A DNA stretch of 56,292 nt from Bartonella tribocorum (GCF_002777915.1 NZ_NJGE01000005.1:1-56292), one strand, 5' to 3'. Shown: positions 1 through 8,628, numbered from the stretch's first letter. Notes: a model not told the origin generated them from the sequence alone. Program-made: numbers and translations.

Positions 1-9
1 TTTTTTATA

Positions 10-38
10 TTGACTAAAAATACATAATGAAATATATC
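10..38 (+). promoter_or_regulatory. Candidate sigma70-type promoter for the first small exported-protein gene
   Basis: TTGACT (10-15) and TATATC (33-38) are separated by 17 bases, close to the sigma70 consensus. They lie about 80 bases upstream of the start codon at 117. The surrounding DNA is very AT-rich, so a chance match is possible. A 10-base palindrome, TATGTACATA, lies downstream at 60-69. Confidence 0.35.
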
Positions 39-116
39 AAATCTTGATAAAGTAAGTTATATGTACATACTGTATATTTACTTGCATATATAATTAAAAA
101 TATTTGAGGTAAAGTT

Positions 117-473
117 ATGGTGAAAATATTTAAAAATTATGTCTTGAGCGTTTTTATAGCGAGCACTTTTTTTCTTTCACAAACCATAAATGTTAATGCA
201 AACTATTTGAAAAATGATGCTCCAAAAGATGAATTTTCTGTTCCCCTAATGGAACAAGTAAAAAATGCGAAATCTGATGTAGTTTCTACAACTGCTTTCT
301 ATATTCCATCTGTAAATTATAAAACAGAAAATGGAACAAACTTTGAAGGAAAAGTTGAAAAAGTTCTTGCACCCATGACTATAGGAATGGGATTATTATT
401 CGCTGGATATGCATTAAATTTTATAGGGTCGATCATAAGTTGGATAAGAGACATCGTGTCGATGTTCAAATAA
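117..473 (+). CDS. Small exported protein, tandem family copy 1 (unknown function)
   Basis: This 118-residue protein is one of three tandem paralogs. It has an N-terminal signal peptide (about residues 1-28: basic start, hydrophobic core, then NVNAN), a polar middle, the family motif EGKVEKV near residues 77-83, and a glycine-containing hydrophobic C-terminal segment (about 88-112) ending in a short basic tail. The start is set by GAGG at 106-109, seven bases before the ATG. The next paralog follows after 177 bases that contain a long inverted repeat, so each copy may be its own transcription unit. I do not recognise a characterised family. Signal peptide plus C-terminal helix suggests an envelope-anchored or membrane-active secreted protein. 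That it is a real gene is supported by the paralogs; its function is unknown. Confidence 0.8.
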   Translation: MVKIFKNYVLSVFIASTFFLSQTINVNANYLKNDAPKDEFSVPLMEQVKNAKSDVVSTTAFYIPSVNYKTENGTNFEGKVEKVLAPMTIGMGLLFAGYALNFIGSIISWIRDIVSMFK

Positions 474-501
474 CTAAATATAGTACAAAATTCTAGAACA
501 A

Positions 502-551
502 TGGCTTCATTATGTATCAATTACACTGTAAAACATTACATAATGAAGCTA
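502..551. repeat. Long inverted repeat between family copies 1 and 2
   Basis: Arms 504-516 and 537-549 are perfectly complementary over 13 bases (GCTTCATTATGTA and its reverse complement). One G.T and one A-T pair extend the stem to 502-516/537-551, with a loop of 20 bases. It starts 28 bases after the stop codon of copy 1. There is no clear run of T after either arm, so it is not a textbook intrinsic terminator. It could stabilise a transcript 3' end, terminate weakly, or bind a protein. Confidence 0.7.
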
Positions 552-650
552 ATCCTACTACAAAATATAAATGATGTAGTTTAAATCCAAATGTCCAAAC
601 TATAAATTTACACATATATATTGAATAGTATAAAGTATTTGAGGTAAATT

Positions 651-1013
651 ATGATTAAATCGTTTAAAAATTATATGTTAAGTATTGTGATTATGTCTGC
701 CTTTTCTCTTTCTCAGGTTATAAGTGTACATGCAAACTATTTGCAAAATAGTGCTCATCGTGAAAGTATTTTTGTTTCTGTAATAAAACAGAAACAACAG
801 GGCGCTGCTCATCTCGTTTCTCTCTATATACAAAATCTAAATTGTGATGTAGAAAATGAAACAACCATTGAGGGAAAATTTGAAAAGGTTGCTGAATTCG
901 TTAGAATAGGAAATTTTGGTATTGGGACGGTAATTGGATATACATCAAGTGTGGTAGGCATGTTTTTAGGATGGATAATAAGCAAAATAATATCGCATAT
1001 TAAATCTCATTAA
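651..1013 (+). CDS. Small exported protein, tandem family copy 2 (unknown function)
   Basis: This 120-residue paralog of the preceding gene has a signal peptide at about 1-29 (ending VHAN), a polar region, the family motif EGKFEKV, and a C-terminal glycine-rich hydrophobic segment (about 85-113) ending in Lys/His. The start follows GAGG at 641-644 by six bases; the leader just upstream (tatttgaggtaaa) is nearly identical to that of copy 1. A shared pattern LYIxNL then about 10 residues then EGK aligns the three copies. The signal peptide and the EGK region are better conserved than the middle of the mature protein. Function unknown. Confidence 0.8.
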   Translation: MIKSFKNYMLSIVIMSAFSLSQVISVHANYLQNSAHRESIFVSVIKQKQQGAAHLVSLYIQNLNCDVENETTIEGKFEKVAEFVRIGNFGIGTVIGYTSSVVGMFLGWIISKIISHIKSH

Positions 1014-1053
1014 AATTAAAATTTCATCAGAATAAGATCTTCTCGTATGAAAC

Positions 1054-1096
1054 ATCATACTATGAATATATTCTGTGCTTATCCATAGTTGATGAT
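1054..1096. repeat. Imperfect hairpin after family copy 2
   Basis: ATCATACTATG (1054-1064) can pair with CATAGTTGATGAT (1084-1096): a 6-bp inner stem, a two-base bulge and a 5-bp outer stem. It lies about 40 bases after the copy 2 stop codon, a position like that of the inverted repeat after copy 1. It is weaker than that repeat. Confidence 0.35.
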
Positions 1097-1217
1097 AAAA
1101 AACGTATGAATTATCACATTAAAAATGAAAAAAAGCTTTAAATGCTTCTGTTTTTCTCAATGTGTACTAATTCTACCAATGCATCTATTCAATTCAGATT
1201 AAAATAAAAGTAAAATT

Positions 1218-1235
1218 ATGGATGATAAACTATGA
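1218..1235 (+). other. Five-codon leader frame overlapping the start of family copy 3
   Basis: ATG at 1218 opens M-D-D-K-L-stop, whose TGA shares bases with the ATG at 1232. The ATG at 1218 sits where copies 1 and 2 have their true start. It may be a vestige of the ancestral start after a small insertion, or a coupling device. Expression is not shown. Confidence 0.35.
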
Positions 1236-1594
1236 TTAAAGGATTGAAAACCTATGTATTAAATATTTTTATAGCGGTTGCTTTTTTACTTTCGCAAGTT
1301 ATAAATGTTCATGCTAATCAATCCCCCAATAATGTTCAATGGGAAACTATTTCTTTCATGGAACAAGGAAAGAAAAAAGCTGTCAATATGGCTGCTCTTT
1401 ATATATCAAATTTAACTTATGGAGCAAAAAGTGAATCTGCTATTGAAGGAAAAGTTGAGAAAGTGTTTGAACCGATTACTCTAGGCGTTTTTTCTGCAGC
1501 AGGAGCTTTGGGTTTTGGATTCTTAACCGGCTCTATTATGGCTATATTTAGTGGGATAATCGGATGGGCAATCGGAAAAATTAAAGGCAAATAA
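1232..1594 (+). CDS. Small exported protein, tandem family copy 3 (unknown function)
   Basis: This third paralog has 120 residues: a signal peptide (about 1-29, ending VHAN), a polar middle, the motif EGKVEKV at about residues 72-78, and a hydrophobic glycine-rich C-terminus with several G-x-x-x-G-like spacings and a Lys-rich tail. Its leader differs from the other two copies. The position equivalent to their start codon is an ATG at 1218 that opens a five-codon frame ending in TGA. That TGA overlaps the real start (ATGA, 1232-1235). The GAGG ribosome-binding site of the other copies is also lost. Translation may therefore be weaker or coupled. Function unknown. Confidence 0.78.
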   Translation: MIKGLKTYVLNIFIAVAFLLSQVINVHANQSPNNVQWETISFMEQGKKKAVNMAALYISNLTYGAKSESAIEGKVEKVFEPITLGVFSAAGALGFGFLTGSIMAIFSGIIGWAIGKIKGK

Positions 1595-1639
1595 TTCAAA
1601 AACACGCAGTATTTTTTCTATTTAAAATAGGAATAGTTT

Positions 1640-1671
1640 ACAGCCTGCTACTTCATCATTTGGCAGGCTGT
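1640..1671 (+). terminator. Probable intrinsic terminator after family copy 3
   Basis: ACAGCCTGC (1640-1648) and GCAGGCTGT (1663-1671) form a perfect 9-bp GC-rich stem with a 14-base loop, followed by TTTGT. It lies 46 bases after the stop codon of copy 3 and closes the small-gene cluster. Confidence 0.75.
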
Positions 1672-2226
1672 TTTGTGCTTGCTATGGATAAGCTTTAGGT
1701 TAGCATACTGTACAGCACAAATGTAATACTTAATTCGTATACAAAATGATAAGTTAAGCTAAACAAAGATTATCGAAAATATAGATCTGCGCACGAAATG
1801 CCATAAAATTACCTTGTAAATTTTCCAGTGTAAATATTAAGATGTATCGTTTCAACATTCATTTTAGCAAATTTAATTGTTACAAAGTATAAGCGTATAA
1901 AATAACTCTAAACAATTGCACTTTACAGAAAAGTTTTTCAATAAATACCATTCTATCTATTTGATTTCATTTTCAGGAAGATGCATAAGTGCAAATATGC
2001 TGTAAGTTTAGGTAAATGAATTAAGAGAGAGAAATTTTTTAACCGTAACAGATTTTCTGCGAACATTGTTTATATCTTAAAAATAAAAATTCTTAAGACC
2101 ATTTCTTTTATTATTGAGTCATAAAGAAGAAAATAAGCTTCTGTCCATTTAATAATTTAAATATTATGAAAAACATGAAATAAATAACCTCATCAATTTG
2201 CCAGAAATAAAAAAAGGATAAAACTT
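1672..2226. other. Gene-free spacer between the small-gene cluster and thrC
   Basis: About 550 bases of AT-rich sequence. I see no reading frame with a credible ribosome-binding site, no structured RNA and no repeat. The thrC ribosome-binding site (AAGGA, about 2214-2218) is at its right end, and the thrC promoter must lie here. Confidence 0.6.
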
Positions 2227-3624
2227 ATGGAATACATCAGCACGAGAGGGCAATCTCCTGCTTTAAGCTTTACAGAAACGATCATGACAGGACTGGCAAG
2301 TGATGGTGGACTTTATCTTCCAGATAAATTTCCACAATTATCATTTGATGCGTTACGCGCACTTCGTGGTCAATCCTATACAAAAATTGCTAAAACACTT
2401 CTTTGGCCCTTTGTGAATAACGAGATCGAGTATACAGCTTTTGAAAATATGATTGCTAAATCTTATGCAACCTTCCACCATCCCGCAGTCTGTCCGTTAC
2501 GACAAACTGGAACAAATGAATTTATCCTTGAACTCTTTCATGGGCCTACTTTAGCTTTTAAAGATGTCGCAATGCAGTTTCTTTCTCGACTGATGGATTG
2601 TGTTTTGACTAAAAAAAATAGATGTGCAACGATTATTGCTGCAACATCGGGTGATACAGGAGGAGCTGCGATACAAGCTTTTGCAGGAAAAGAGCACTCA
2701 GATATTTTTATTTTATTTCCTAAAGGACGTGTATCACCTGTTCAACAACGGCAAATGACAACCAATCAAAGTACAAATGTTCATGCCATTGCCATTGAAG
2801 GAAATTTTGATGATTGCCAAGCTCTTGTCAAAGCAATGTTTAATGATCATCATTTTCGTCAAAAAAGATCCCTTTCAGGTGTTAATTCTATAAATTGGGC
2901 GCGTATTATGGCGCAAATTGTTTACTATTTTTCATCTGCACTTTCTTTGGGTGCTCCTGATAGAGCTGTTTCATTTACTGTTCCTACTGGAAATTTCGGT
3001 GATATTTTTGCAGGTTATGTCGCTGCTCGTATGGGATTACCCATTGCTCAACTGGTTATTGCAACAAACGATAACGACATCCTTGCACGTACATTGACCA
3101 GCGGTACTTACGAAACACAACCAATTGTCCATACAACATCACCTTCTATGGATATTCAAGTCTCTTCTAATTTTGAACGTTTACTCTTTGAAAGTGGTAA
3201 TCGTGATCCAGTGTGGATTCGTAATGCAATGGAAAACTTGAAAAAAACGGGATCTTTCACTCTTGATAAAAAGCAACTTAAAAATATTCGTTCCCTCTTT
3301 TCCGCTGGAAAAAGTAATATGACTGAAACAGCACAAACAATTGATCATGTCTATAAAGAAAGTGGCCATCTTATTGATCCACATACAGCCGTCGCCCTTA
3401 AAGTAGCGCGCGAAAATAAAAAACCGCATATTCCAATGGTCATCCTTGCCACGGCTCATCCTGCTAAATTTCCTGATACAATTAAAAATGCTTGTGGACT
3501 TCACGCCCCATGGCCGTCTCATCTCAATGATATCATGGAAGGTGAAGAACACTTCATAAGTCTTGCTAATGATGAAAAAATAGTAAAAGATTATATTTCT
3601 TTAAAATCGCGTGCATCTTATTAA
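2227..3624 (+). CDS. thrC: Threonine synthase
   Basis: Makes threonine from O-phosphohomoserine in the cytoplasm, PLP-dependent; the last step of the pathway. The 465 residues match the long (E. coli/alphaproteobacterial) type. The N-terminus MEYISTRG is characteristic. The PLP lysine is in GPTLAFKD (Lys112), and the phosphate-binding loop SGDTGGAA is at 141-148. The start is supported by AAGGA about eight bases upstream of the ATG. The M16 peptidase gene follows after 83 bases on the same strand, a pairing common in Rhizobiales, so the two may be co-transcribed. The partner enzyme homoserine kinase (thrB) is elsewhere in the window at 10665-11624. Confidence 0.96.
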   Translation: MEYISTRGQSPALSFTETIMTGLASDGGLYLPDKFPQLSFDALRALRGQSYTKIAKTLLWPFVNNEIEYTAFENMIAKSYATFHHPAVCPLRQTGTNEFILELFHGPTLAFKDVAMQFLSRLMDCVLTKKNRCATIIAATSGDTGGAAIQAFAGKEHSDIFILFPKGRVSPVQQRQMTTNQSTNVHAIAIEGNFDDCQALVKAMFNDHHFRQKRSLSGVNSINWARIMAQIVYYFSSALSLGAPDRAVSFTVPTGNFGDIFAGYVAARMGLPIAQLVIATNDNDILARTLTSGTYETQPIVHTTSPSMDIQVSSNFERLLFESGNRDPVWIRNAMENLKKTGSFTLDKKQLKNIRSLFSAGKSNMTETAQTIDHVYKESGHLIDPHTAVALKVARENKKPHIPMVILATAHPAKFPDTIKNACGLHAPWPSHLNDIMEGEEHFISLANDEKIVKDYISLKSRASY

Positions 3625-3707
3625 AGTTAGCTGCATTAATTTAAATCAAGGATATTTTAATACCCTTAAAATGAGGTATTTAGCTTGTTTAATGGAGTCG
3701 TAAATAC

Positions 3708-4982
3708 ATGGATGTAGATGTCTGTCGCCTTAGTAACGGTTTGACTATCGCCACACATACAATGCAACAGATTGATAGTGTCGCACTTGGAATATGGGTT
3801 AAAGTGGGCTCACGCAATGAAACCTTCTCACAACATGGTATTGCCCATCTGCTTGAACATATGGCTTTTAAAGGAACCGAAAACCGTACCGCTTTTCAAA
3901 TTGCAACCGATATTGAAGATGCTGGCGGTGAAATTAATGCCACAACCAGTATTGAAACAACAGCTTACTTTGCACGTGTCCTTAAAAGCGATATCCCACT
4001 TGCTATCGACATTCTAGCCGATATTTTAATGCATTCAAAATTTGATGAAGCTGAACTAGAACGAGAAAAACAAGTCATTTTTCAAGAAATTGGCGCCGCC
4101 CATGACACGCCTGATGATATTGTTTTTGATCACTTTACAGAAACAGCCTTTCGTCATCAATCCCTTGGTCGTTCTATTTTAGGAACAGCTAAAACTATTC
4201 AATCATTTACATCTGCTGATCTTCATGATTTCATCAATAAACAATATAGTGCAGATCGTATGATTGTTGTTGCAGCAGGAGCTGTAAAACACGAAAGCTT
4301 TCTAAAAGAAGTTGAAAGTCGTCTTGGTACTTTTCGCTCCCATTCAACTGCCTCTCTTGCTAATCTTGCAAATTATGTCGGCGGCGATTTTCGTGAATAT
4401 CGCGATTTAATGGATACACAAGTTGTTCTAGGGTTTGAAGGGCGTGCTTATCACGCGCGTGATTTTTATGCGACCCAAATTCTTTCAATCATTTTGGGTG
4501 GGGGAATGTCTTCACGTCTTTTTCAAGAAATAAGAGAAAAACGTGGATTATGCTATTCTATTTATGCTTTTCATTGGGGGTTTTCAGATACTGGGCTTTT
4601 TGGTGTTCATGCCGCTACTGGTCAAGAAGGGCTCAAAGAACTTCTGCCTGTGATTCTTGATGAACTTTCCAAGGCAAGTAAAAACATTCATGCCAATGAA
4701 CTCCAGCGCGCACAAACGCAATATCGTGCTAATCTCATAATGTCACAGGAAAATCCTTCTAGCCAAGCACATCTCATTGCACGCCAAATACTTCTTTACG
4801 GTCGCCCCATTCCAATATCAGAAACAATTGAACGCCTCAATCTCATCACACCTACAAGATTAACTGATTTAGCTCATCGTCTTTTTAAAAGTTCCACGCC
4901 AACACTTACTGCTGTCGGACCTGTAGGACCCCTCATGAATTTTGATGATTTAACGTCAACTCTTTCATATAAGCTAAAGTAA
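3708..4982 (+). CDS. M16 family zinc metallopeptidase (processing-peptidase-like)
   Basis: This 424-residue protein is of the single-subunit M16B type, related to the mitochondrial processing peptidase beta subunit and PqqL. The inverted zinc motif HxxEH is at residues 47-51 (HLLEH). The third ligand is Glu127, 76 residues after the last histidine, as expected. The C-terminal M16 domain contains the conserved loop GGGMSSRLFQEIREKRGL. No signal peptide is visible, so it probably acts in the cytoplasm. The ATG follows GGAG at a spacing of about ten. It stands between thrC and the GGDEF-EAL gene. In related Rhizobiales I expect a GNAT acetyltransferase next (recalled, not checked); here there is only spacer. 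Confidence 0.93.
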   Translation: MDVDVCRLSNGLTIATHTMQQIDSVALGIWVKVGSRNETFSQHGIAHLLEHMAFKGTENRTAFQIATDIEDAGGEINATTSIETTAYFARVLKSDIPLAIDILADILMHSKFDEAELEREKQVIFQEIGAAHDTPDDIVFDHFTETAFRHQSLGRSILGTAKTIQSFTSADLHDFINKQYSADRMIVVAAGAVKHESFLKEVESRLGTFRSHSTASLANLANYVGGDFREYRDLMDTQVVLGFEGRAYHARDFYATQILSIILGGGMSSRLFQEIREKRGLCYSIYAFHWGFSDTGLFGVHAATGQEGLKELLPVILDELSKASKNIHANELQRAQTQYRANLIMSQENPSSQAHLIARQILLYGRPIPISETIERLNLITPTRLTDLAHRLFKSSTPTLTAVGPVGPLMNFDDLTSTLSYKLK

Positions 4983-5385
4983 AAAATTGCTTTTTAAAAG
5001 GAATATTACAATGGGCTTTGCATATAGTTTATCATAAAATTTACCACGCAAACTCTTCTCATTAAATAAGTTTTGGAAATATTGGGCAAAGAAGTCTACA
5101 AAACTATCCAATTCCTCCTTCATGTGATAGAGACTCTAATGAGTAAAGTTATATCCATGAAATTTAGAAATTTATGATATAATTTTTCTGTTTTAAAATA
5201 TAAAATCCCATCCGCTTCAAGTTTCATTGAAGCAAATGGGTATATGGTCTATTTATATATAAAGTCACATAACTTAAGAGGAAGTGATCACAATTTATTC
5301 TGTAAATAAGTTATAAAAGGTGAACGTTTTTTCTCAAAAATCTAAATGGAAATTAAGCATCCTAAAATATTGAGAGTGGGACATT
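4983..5385. other. Spacer with a ribosome-binding site leading an 8-codon frame, and a hairpin
   Basis: No intact gene. AAAAGGA followed eight bases later by ATG (5011) gives a frame of only eight codons, stopping at 5035-5037. This looks like the start of a lost gene. A hairpin lies at 5207-5240. The rest is AT-rich, with no other coding signal I can support. Confidence 0.45.
5207..5240. terminator. Strong hairpin, possible terminator
   Basis: CCCAT (5207-5211) pairs with ATGGG (5236-5240), and GCTTCAA (5214-5220) with TTGAAGC (5227-5233), with two unpaired bases on each side and a 6-base loop. On the minus strand the stem is followed by ATTTTATATTTT; on the plus strand the following T-run is poor. 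It lies about 225 bases downstream of the M16 peptidase gene, which is far for its terminator unless the missing gene once lay between. Confidence 0.45.
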
Positions 5386-8271
5386 GTGAAGAGTTTGCGT
5401 AAAATAATTAACATCATTTTCATTATCATCGTTAGTTCTTTTGTCCATCTTACATCAGCACATGCTATTGAGCCTGTTAAAATTTCTTCTCAAGATGCTG
5501 CACTTGACCTCTCAAAAGCAATTGAAATTCACCATACAAACAATTCTATTTTTCAAACAAGTACAGCGCCGGGACCAGATGGTATTGTGTGGCGTATTGA
5601 AGTACAGGCAAAAAGTGAAAGATTTTCCGGAAACTGGGCAGTTTTTTCTCTTGCAAATCCAACAGATGAACAAGTCGATCGTCTTATCGTTGCCCCCCAT
5701 TACCGCATGGCGCGTTCTGGATTTTTTTGGCCAGACCTTGGATCAGGACGAATTCAATCTATAACACCAAGTGAAGGTTTTTCTCTTGATCGTCAACCTA
5801 GTACGAACTCTGATATCTTTCATATTACCCTCAATCCCGGTGCTGTTGTTACATTTGTGGCCGAACTTAACTCAAAAAATCTACCGCAAATCTATTTATG
5901 GAAACCTGAAGCTTATAAGGACGCTATTAATTCTTATACGCTTTATCATGGTATTCTTCTCGGGATATCAGGCCTCTTAGCACTTTTGTTAACCGTTCTC
6001 TTCGTTGTCCGTGGGACAGGGCTGTTTCCTGCAACAGCCGCTGTCGCTTGGGCTGTACTTTTTTATATTGGTATTGACTTCAACTTTTTAAATAAATTTT
6101 TTGCAGTTACACTCACAACACAACCAATCTGGCGCGCTGGTACAGAAGTAGCACTTGCCGCAACACTTTTTATTTTTCTTTTTACCTACCTCAATCTTAA
6201 TCGCTGGCATTATCATTTTAGTTATGGTGCTATCGTTTGGATTATTGCCTTTTGCAGTTTAGGAGCTTTTGCTATTTATGATCCAATCAGGGCAGCAGGA
6301 ATTGCCCGTCTATCATTTGGTCTTACTGCTGTTCTAGGTATACTGTTTATCATCTATTTTTCAATCCGAAGTTATGACCGCGCCATTATGCTTATCCCAA
6401 CATGGTTGCTTATTAGCTTTTGGTGTGTAGGAGCGTATGCCTGCATAGAAGGACATTTAAATAATGATATTATCCAGCCAGCATTAGCGGGAGGATTAGT
6501 GCTCATTGTTCTTCTTATTAGCTTTACAGTTCTGCAACAAACTTTTTCTCATGACGCTTTCCATGAAGGAATATTTTCTGACCTTGAACAACAAGTCCTC
6601 GCAGCAAAAGGAGCTGGAAATATTATTTGGGATTGGAATATTGAGCGTGATCGTATTGTCGTTCATCCAAATATGAAAACCCTTTTTGGTACTGAAATCC
6701 ATAACCTCAATGGGACTATGCGCAACTGGATTTCAGCTTTGCACTATGATGATCGTGAACGCTTTCAAGCCGTATTGGATATCATTCTTAAAAATAAAAA
6801 AGGGCGTATTGATCAAATTTTTCGTCTTTCTTCTGGAGGAGGCTATTATCATTGGTTTTCTCTTCGTGCACGTCCAGCTATGCAAAAAGATGGGAAAATC
6901 ACACGTGTCATTGGAACCATTGTCAATATTACTAACCATAAAAAATCTGAAGAACGCTTATTGCATGATGCAATCCACGACAGCTTAACGGGCCTTCCTA
7001 ACCAACAAATTTTCTTTGATAGGCTACAAAATTATACCTCTTTGGCAAAAGCAAATATCAAAATTAGACCGACCGTCTTTATGATTGATTTTGACAATTT
7101 TCGCCAAATTAATCGCAAATTAGGCATAGCCGTTGGGGATACTGTATTGCTTATAATCGCCCGACGTTTAAATCGCCTTATTAATTTTCAAGATACCTTA
7201 TCGCGCCTTTCAGCAGACCGTTTTGCAATCATTTTACTCAGTGAGACTGAACCACAAAAAATTGCAGCATTTGCGGATCATTTGCATAAAACAATTTCAG
7301 CACCTATTTCACTTTCGGAAAACAAAATAATCCTTTCAACGTCTATCGGATTGGTTACATGGAGTGAAAACCGGTCAACAGCTAAAGATATTTTTAATGA
7401 TAGTGAATTGGCGATGATTCGTGCAAAACAAATGGGGGGAAACCATATTGAACCTTTTCGTCCTAATTTTCGCACTTTGGGTCTCGAACAGAATACTCTG
7501 GAAAAAGACATCCATTATGCCATCAAACGTCATGAGATGAAAATCCTCTACCATCCTATTCTTAATTTATCAGACGGGCATATTATTGGTTTTGAAACAA
7601 TTGTAGAATGGCATCATCCAACTTATGGAAAATTAAATGTCTCTGATTTCATAAAGATCGCAGAAAACGAACAAATCGTTATGGATTTGTCACAATTTAT
7701 CATCGATAATGCTATTGTCGATCTTATAAATGTAGAAGAAAAATTTTTCCAACAGTCTTTCTTTATTTCAATTAATTTACCAAGCGTAGAGATGATTCAC
7801 CCTCGTTTTATTAGTCAATTGCGTGCTGTTCTACTTCGCCATCCACTCAACAAAGGGCGCTTGATGATTGAGATATCTGAATTTGTTCTAAGAAACAATC
7901 CTGAACAATCAGCCCACTTTCTCGAACAAATTAAAACACTTGGAATGAGCCTCGCACTCGATAATTTTGGAACAGGTTATTCGTCACTGACTTATCTCGT
8001 GCGTTATCCATTTGATATGGTTAAACTTGATCGTTCACTTATCTCAATCGACTCTCCTAAGAAAAAGCTCGTTCTCAAGTCTATCATTAATATGGCAACA
8101 GATCTTAACTTGCAAATTATCGCAGAAGGTGTTGAAAATGAAAAAGAAGCAATCTTCCTCCGTCAAGAAGGCTGTAAATATGTTCAAAGCACACTTGTGA
8201 CAAAACCAATTGCCATAGAAGAATTAATCACTCTCGTTCAAAGCCATTTCCCTTACAAGCCAAGATATTGA
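5386..8271 (+). CDS. Membrane PAS-GGDEF-EAL protein with degenerate catalytic motifs
   Basis: A 961-residue protein with a GTG start (GTGGGA at about 5376-5381 serves as ribosome-binding site). Order: signal peptide (about 1-27, cleavage after AHA), a periplasmic domain (about 30-180) that looks like a 7TMR-DISM sensor, about seven membrane helices (about 185-390), a PAS domain (about 410-525), GGDEF (about 525-690) and EAL (about 700-955). The family makes or breaks cyclic di-GMP. The GGDEF signature is SADRF near residue 609, so cyclase activity is unlikely. In the EAL domain the signature reads ETI, DDFGTG has become DNFGTG, and QG near the end is QS, although the first Glu, the Asn in SINLP, the Glu in EISE and AEGVE remain. 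Phosphodiesterase activity is doubtful; a binding or sensor role is possible. Confidence 0.88.
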   Translation: MKSLRKIINIIFIIIVSSFVHLTSAHAIEPVKISSQDAALDLSKAIEIHHTNNSIFQTSTAPGPDGIVWRIEVQAKSERFSGNWAVFSLANPTDEQVDRLIVAPHYRMARSGFFWPDLGSGRIQSITPSEGFSLDRQPSTNSDIFHITLNPGAVVTFVAELNSKNLPQIYLWKPEAYKDAINSYTLYHGILLGISGLLALLLTVLFVVRGTGLFPATAAVAWAVLFYIGIDFNFLNKFFAVTLTTQPIWRAGTEVALAATLFIFLFTYLNLNRWHYHFSYGAIVWIIAFCSLGAFAIYDPIRAAGIARLSFGLTAVLGILFIIYFSIRSYDRAIMLIPTWLLISFWCVGAYACIEGHLNNDIIQPALAGGLVLIVLLISFTVLQQTFSHDAFHEGIFSDLEQQVLAAKGAGNIIWDWNIERDRIVVHPNMKTLFGTEIHNLNGTMRNWISALHYDDRERFQAVLDIILKNKKGRIDQIFRLSSGGGYYHWFSLRARPAMQKDGKITRVIGTIVNITNHKKSEERLLHDAIHDSLTGLPNQQIFFDRLQNYTSLAKANIKIRPTVFMIDFDNFRQINRKLGIAVGDTVLLIIARRLNRLINFQDTLSRLSADRFAIILLSETEPQKIAAFADHLHKTISAPISLSENKIILSTSIGLVTWSENRSTAKDIFNDSELAMIRAKQMGGNHIEPFRPNFRTLGLEQNTLEKDIHYAIKRHEMKILYHPILNLSDGHIIGFETIVEWHHPTYGKLNVSDFIKIAENEQIVMDLSQFIIDNAIVDLINVEEKFFQQSFFISINLPSVEMIHPRFISQLRAVLLRHPLNKGRLMIEISEFVLRNNPEQSAHFLEQIKTLGMSLALDNFGTGYSSLTYLVRYPFDMVKLDRSLISIDSPKKKLVLKSIINMATDLNLQIIAEGVENEKEAIFLRQEGCKYVQSTLVTKPIAIEELITLVQSHFPYKPRY

Positions 8272-8628
8272 TTTAATAATGATAATTTAGCGTTATCCAA
8301 CGTGAATTAAAATTCTAAATACCATTTGCTTGTACATCACAGTAGAGAAAGCCCTGATGGAGAAAAAACGATTTTAAAAGGAGGGAAATGCCTTTTCACG
8401 AATCGTCTTAAGTGCTAAGAGCTGTCGCAATATTGGGGGTTGGAAAGCATAACAATGGTGCTAAGCTTGTTATTTTACAAGCATAAAGATCGCAACTTAC
8501 TGAATTTACCATGATACCACCCACAAGCGCTTTTGCAAAATAGGCTTGGACGCACTGAGGAATATTTCTTTAAAATAAAAACATAAAGGATATAATAACG
8601 TGTAAAGTTAAAAAGCTCAGAAAAAACT
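8272..8628. other. Spacer holding a decayed repeat (copy A)
   Basis: Convergent spacer between the GGDEF-EAL gene and yqgE. About 8289-8460 is clearly similar to 16409-16620. It contains AAAAGGAGG just ahead of an ATG at 8388 whose frame ends after seven codons (TAA at 8409-8411), where copy B stays open for 39 codons. A small hairpin (GCTTGT/ACAAGC, 8465-8482) follows. I read it as the remnant of a former gene or mobile unit. Confidence 0.5.

Noticed and set aside
3181-3552. 123-residue frame antisense to thrC
   Set aside because: Shadow of the thrC codons; the sense frame has full threonine synthase motifs.
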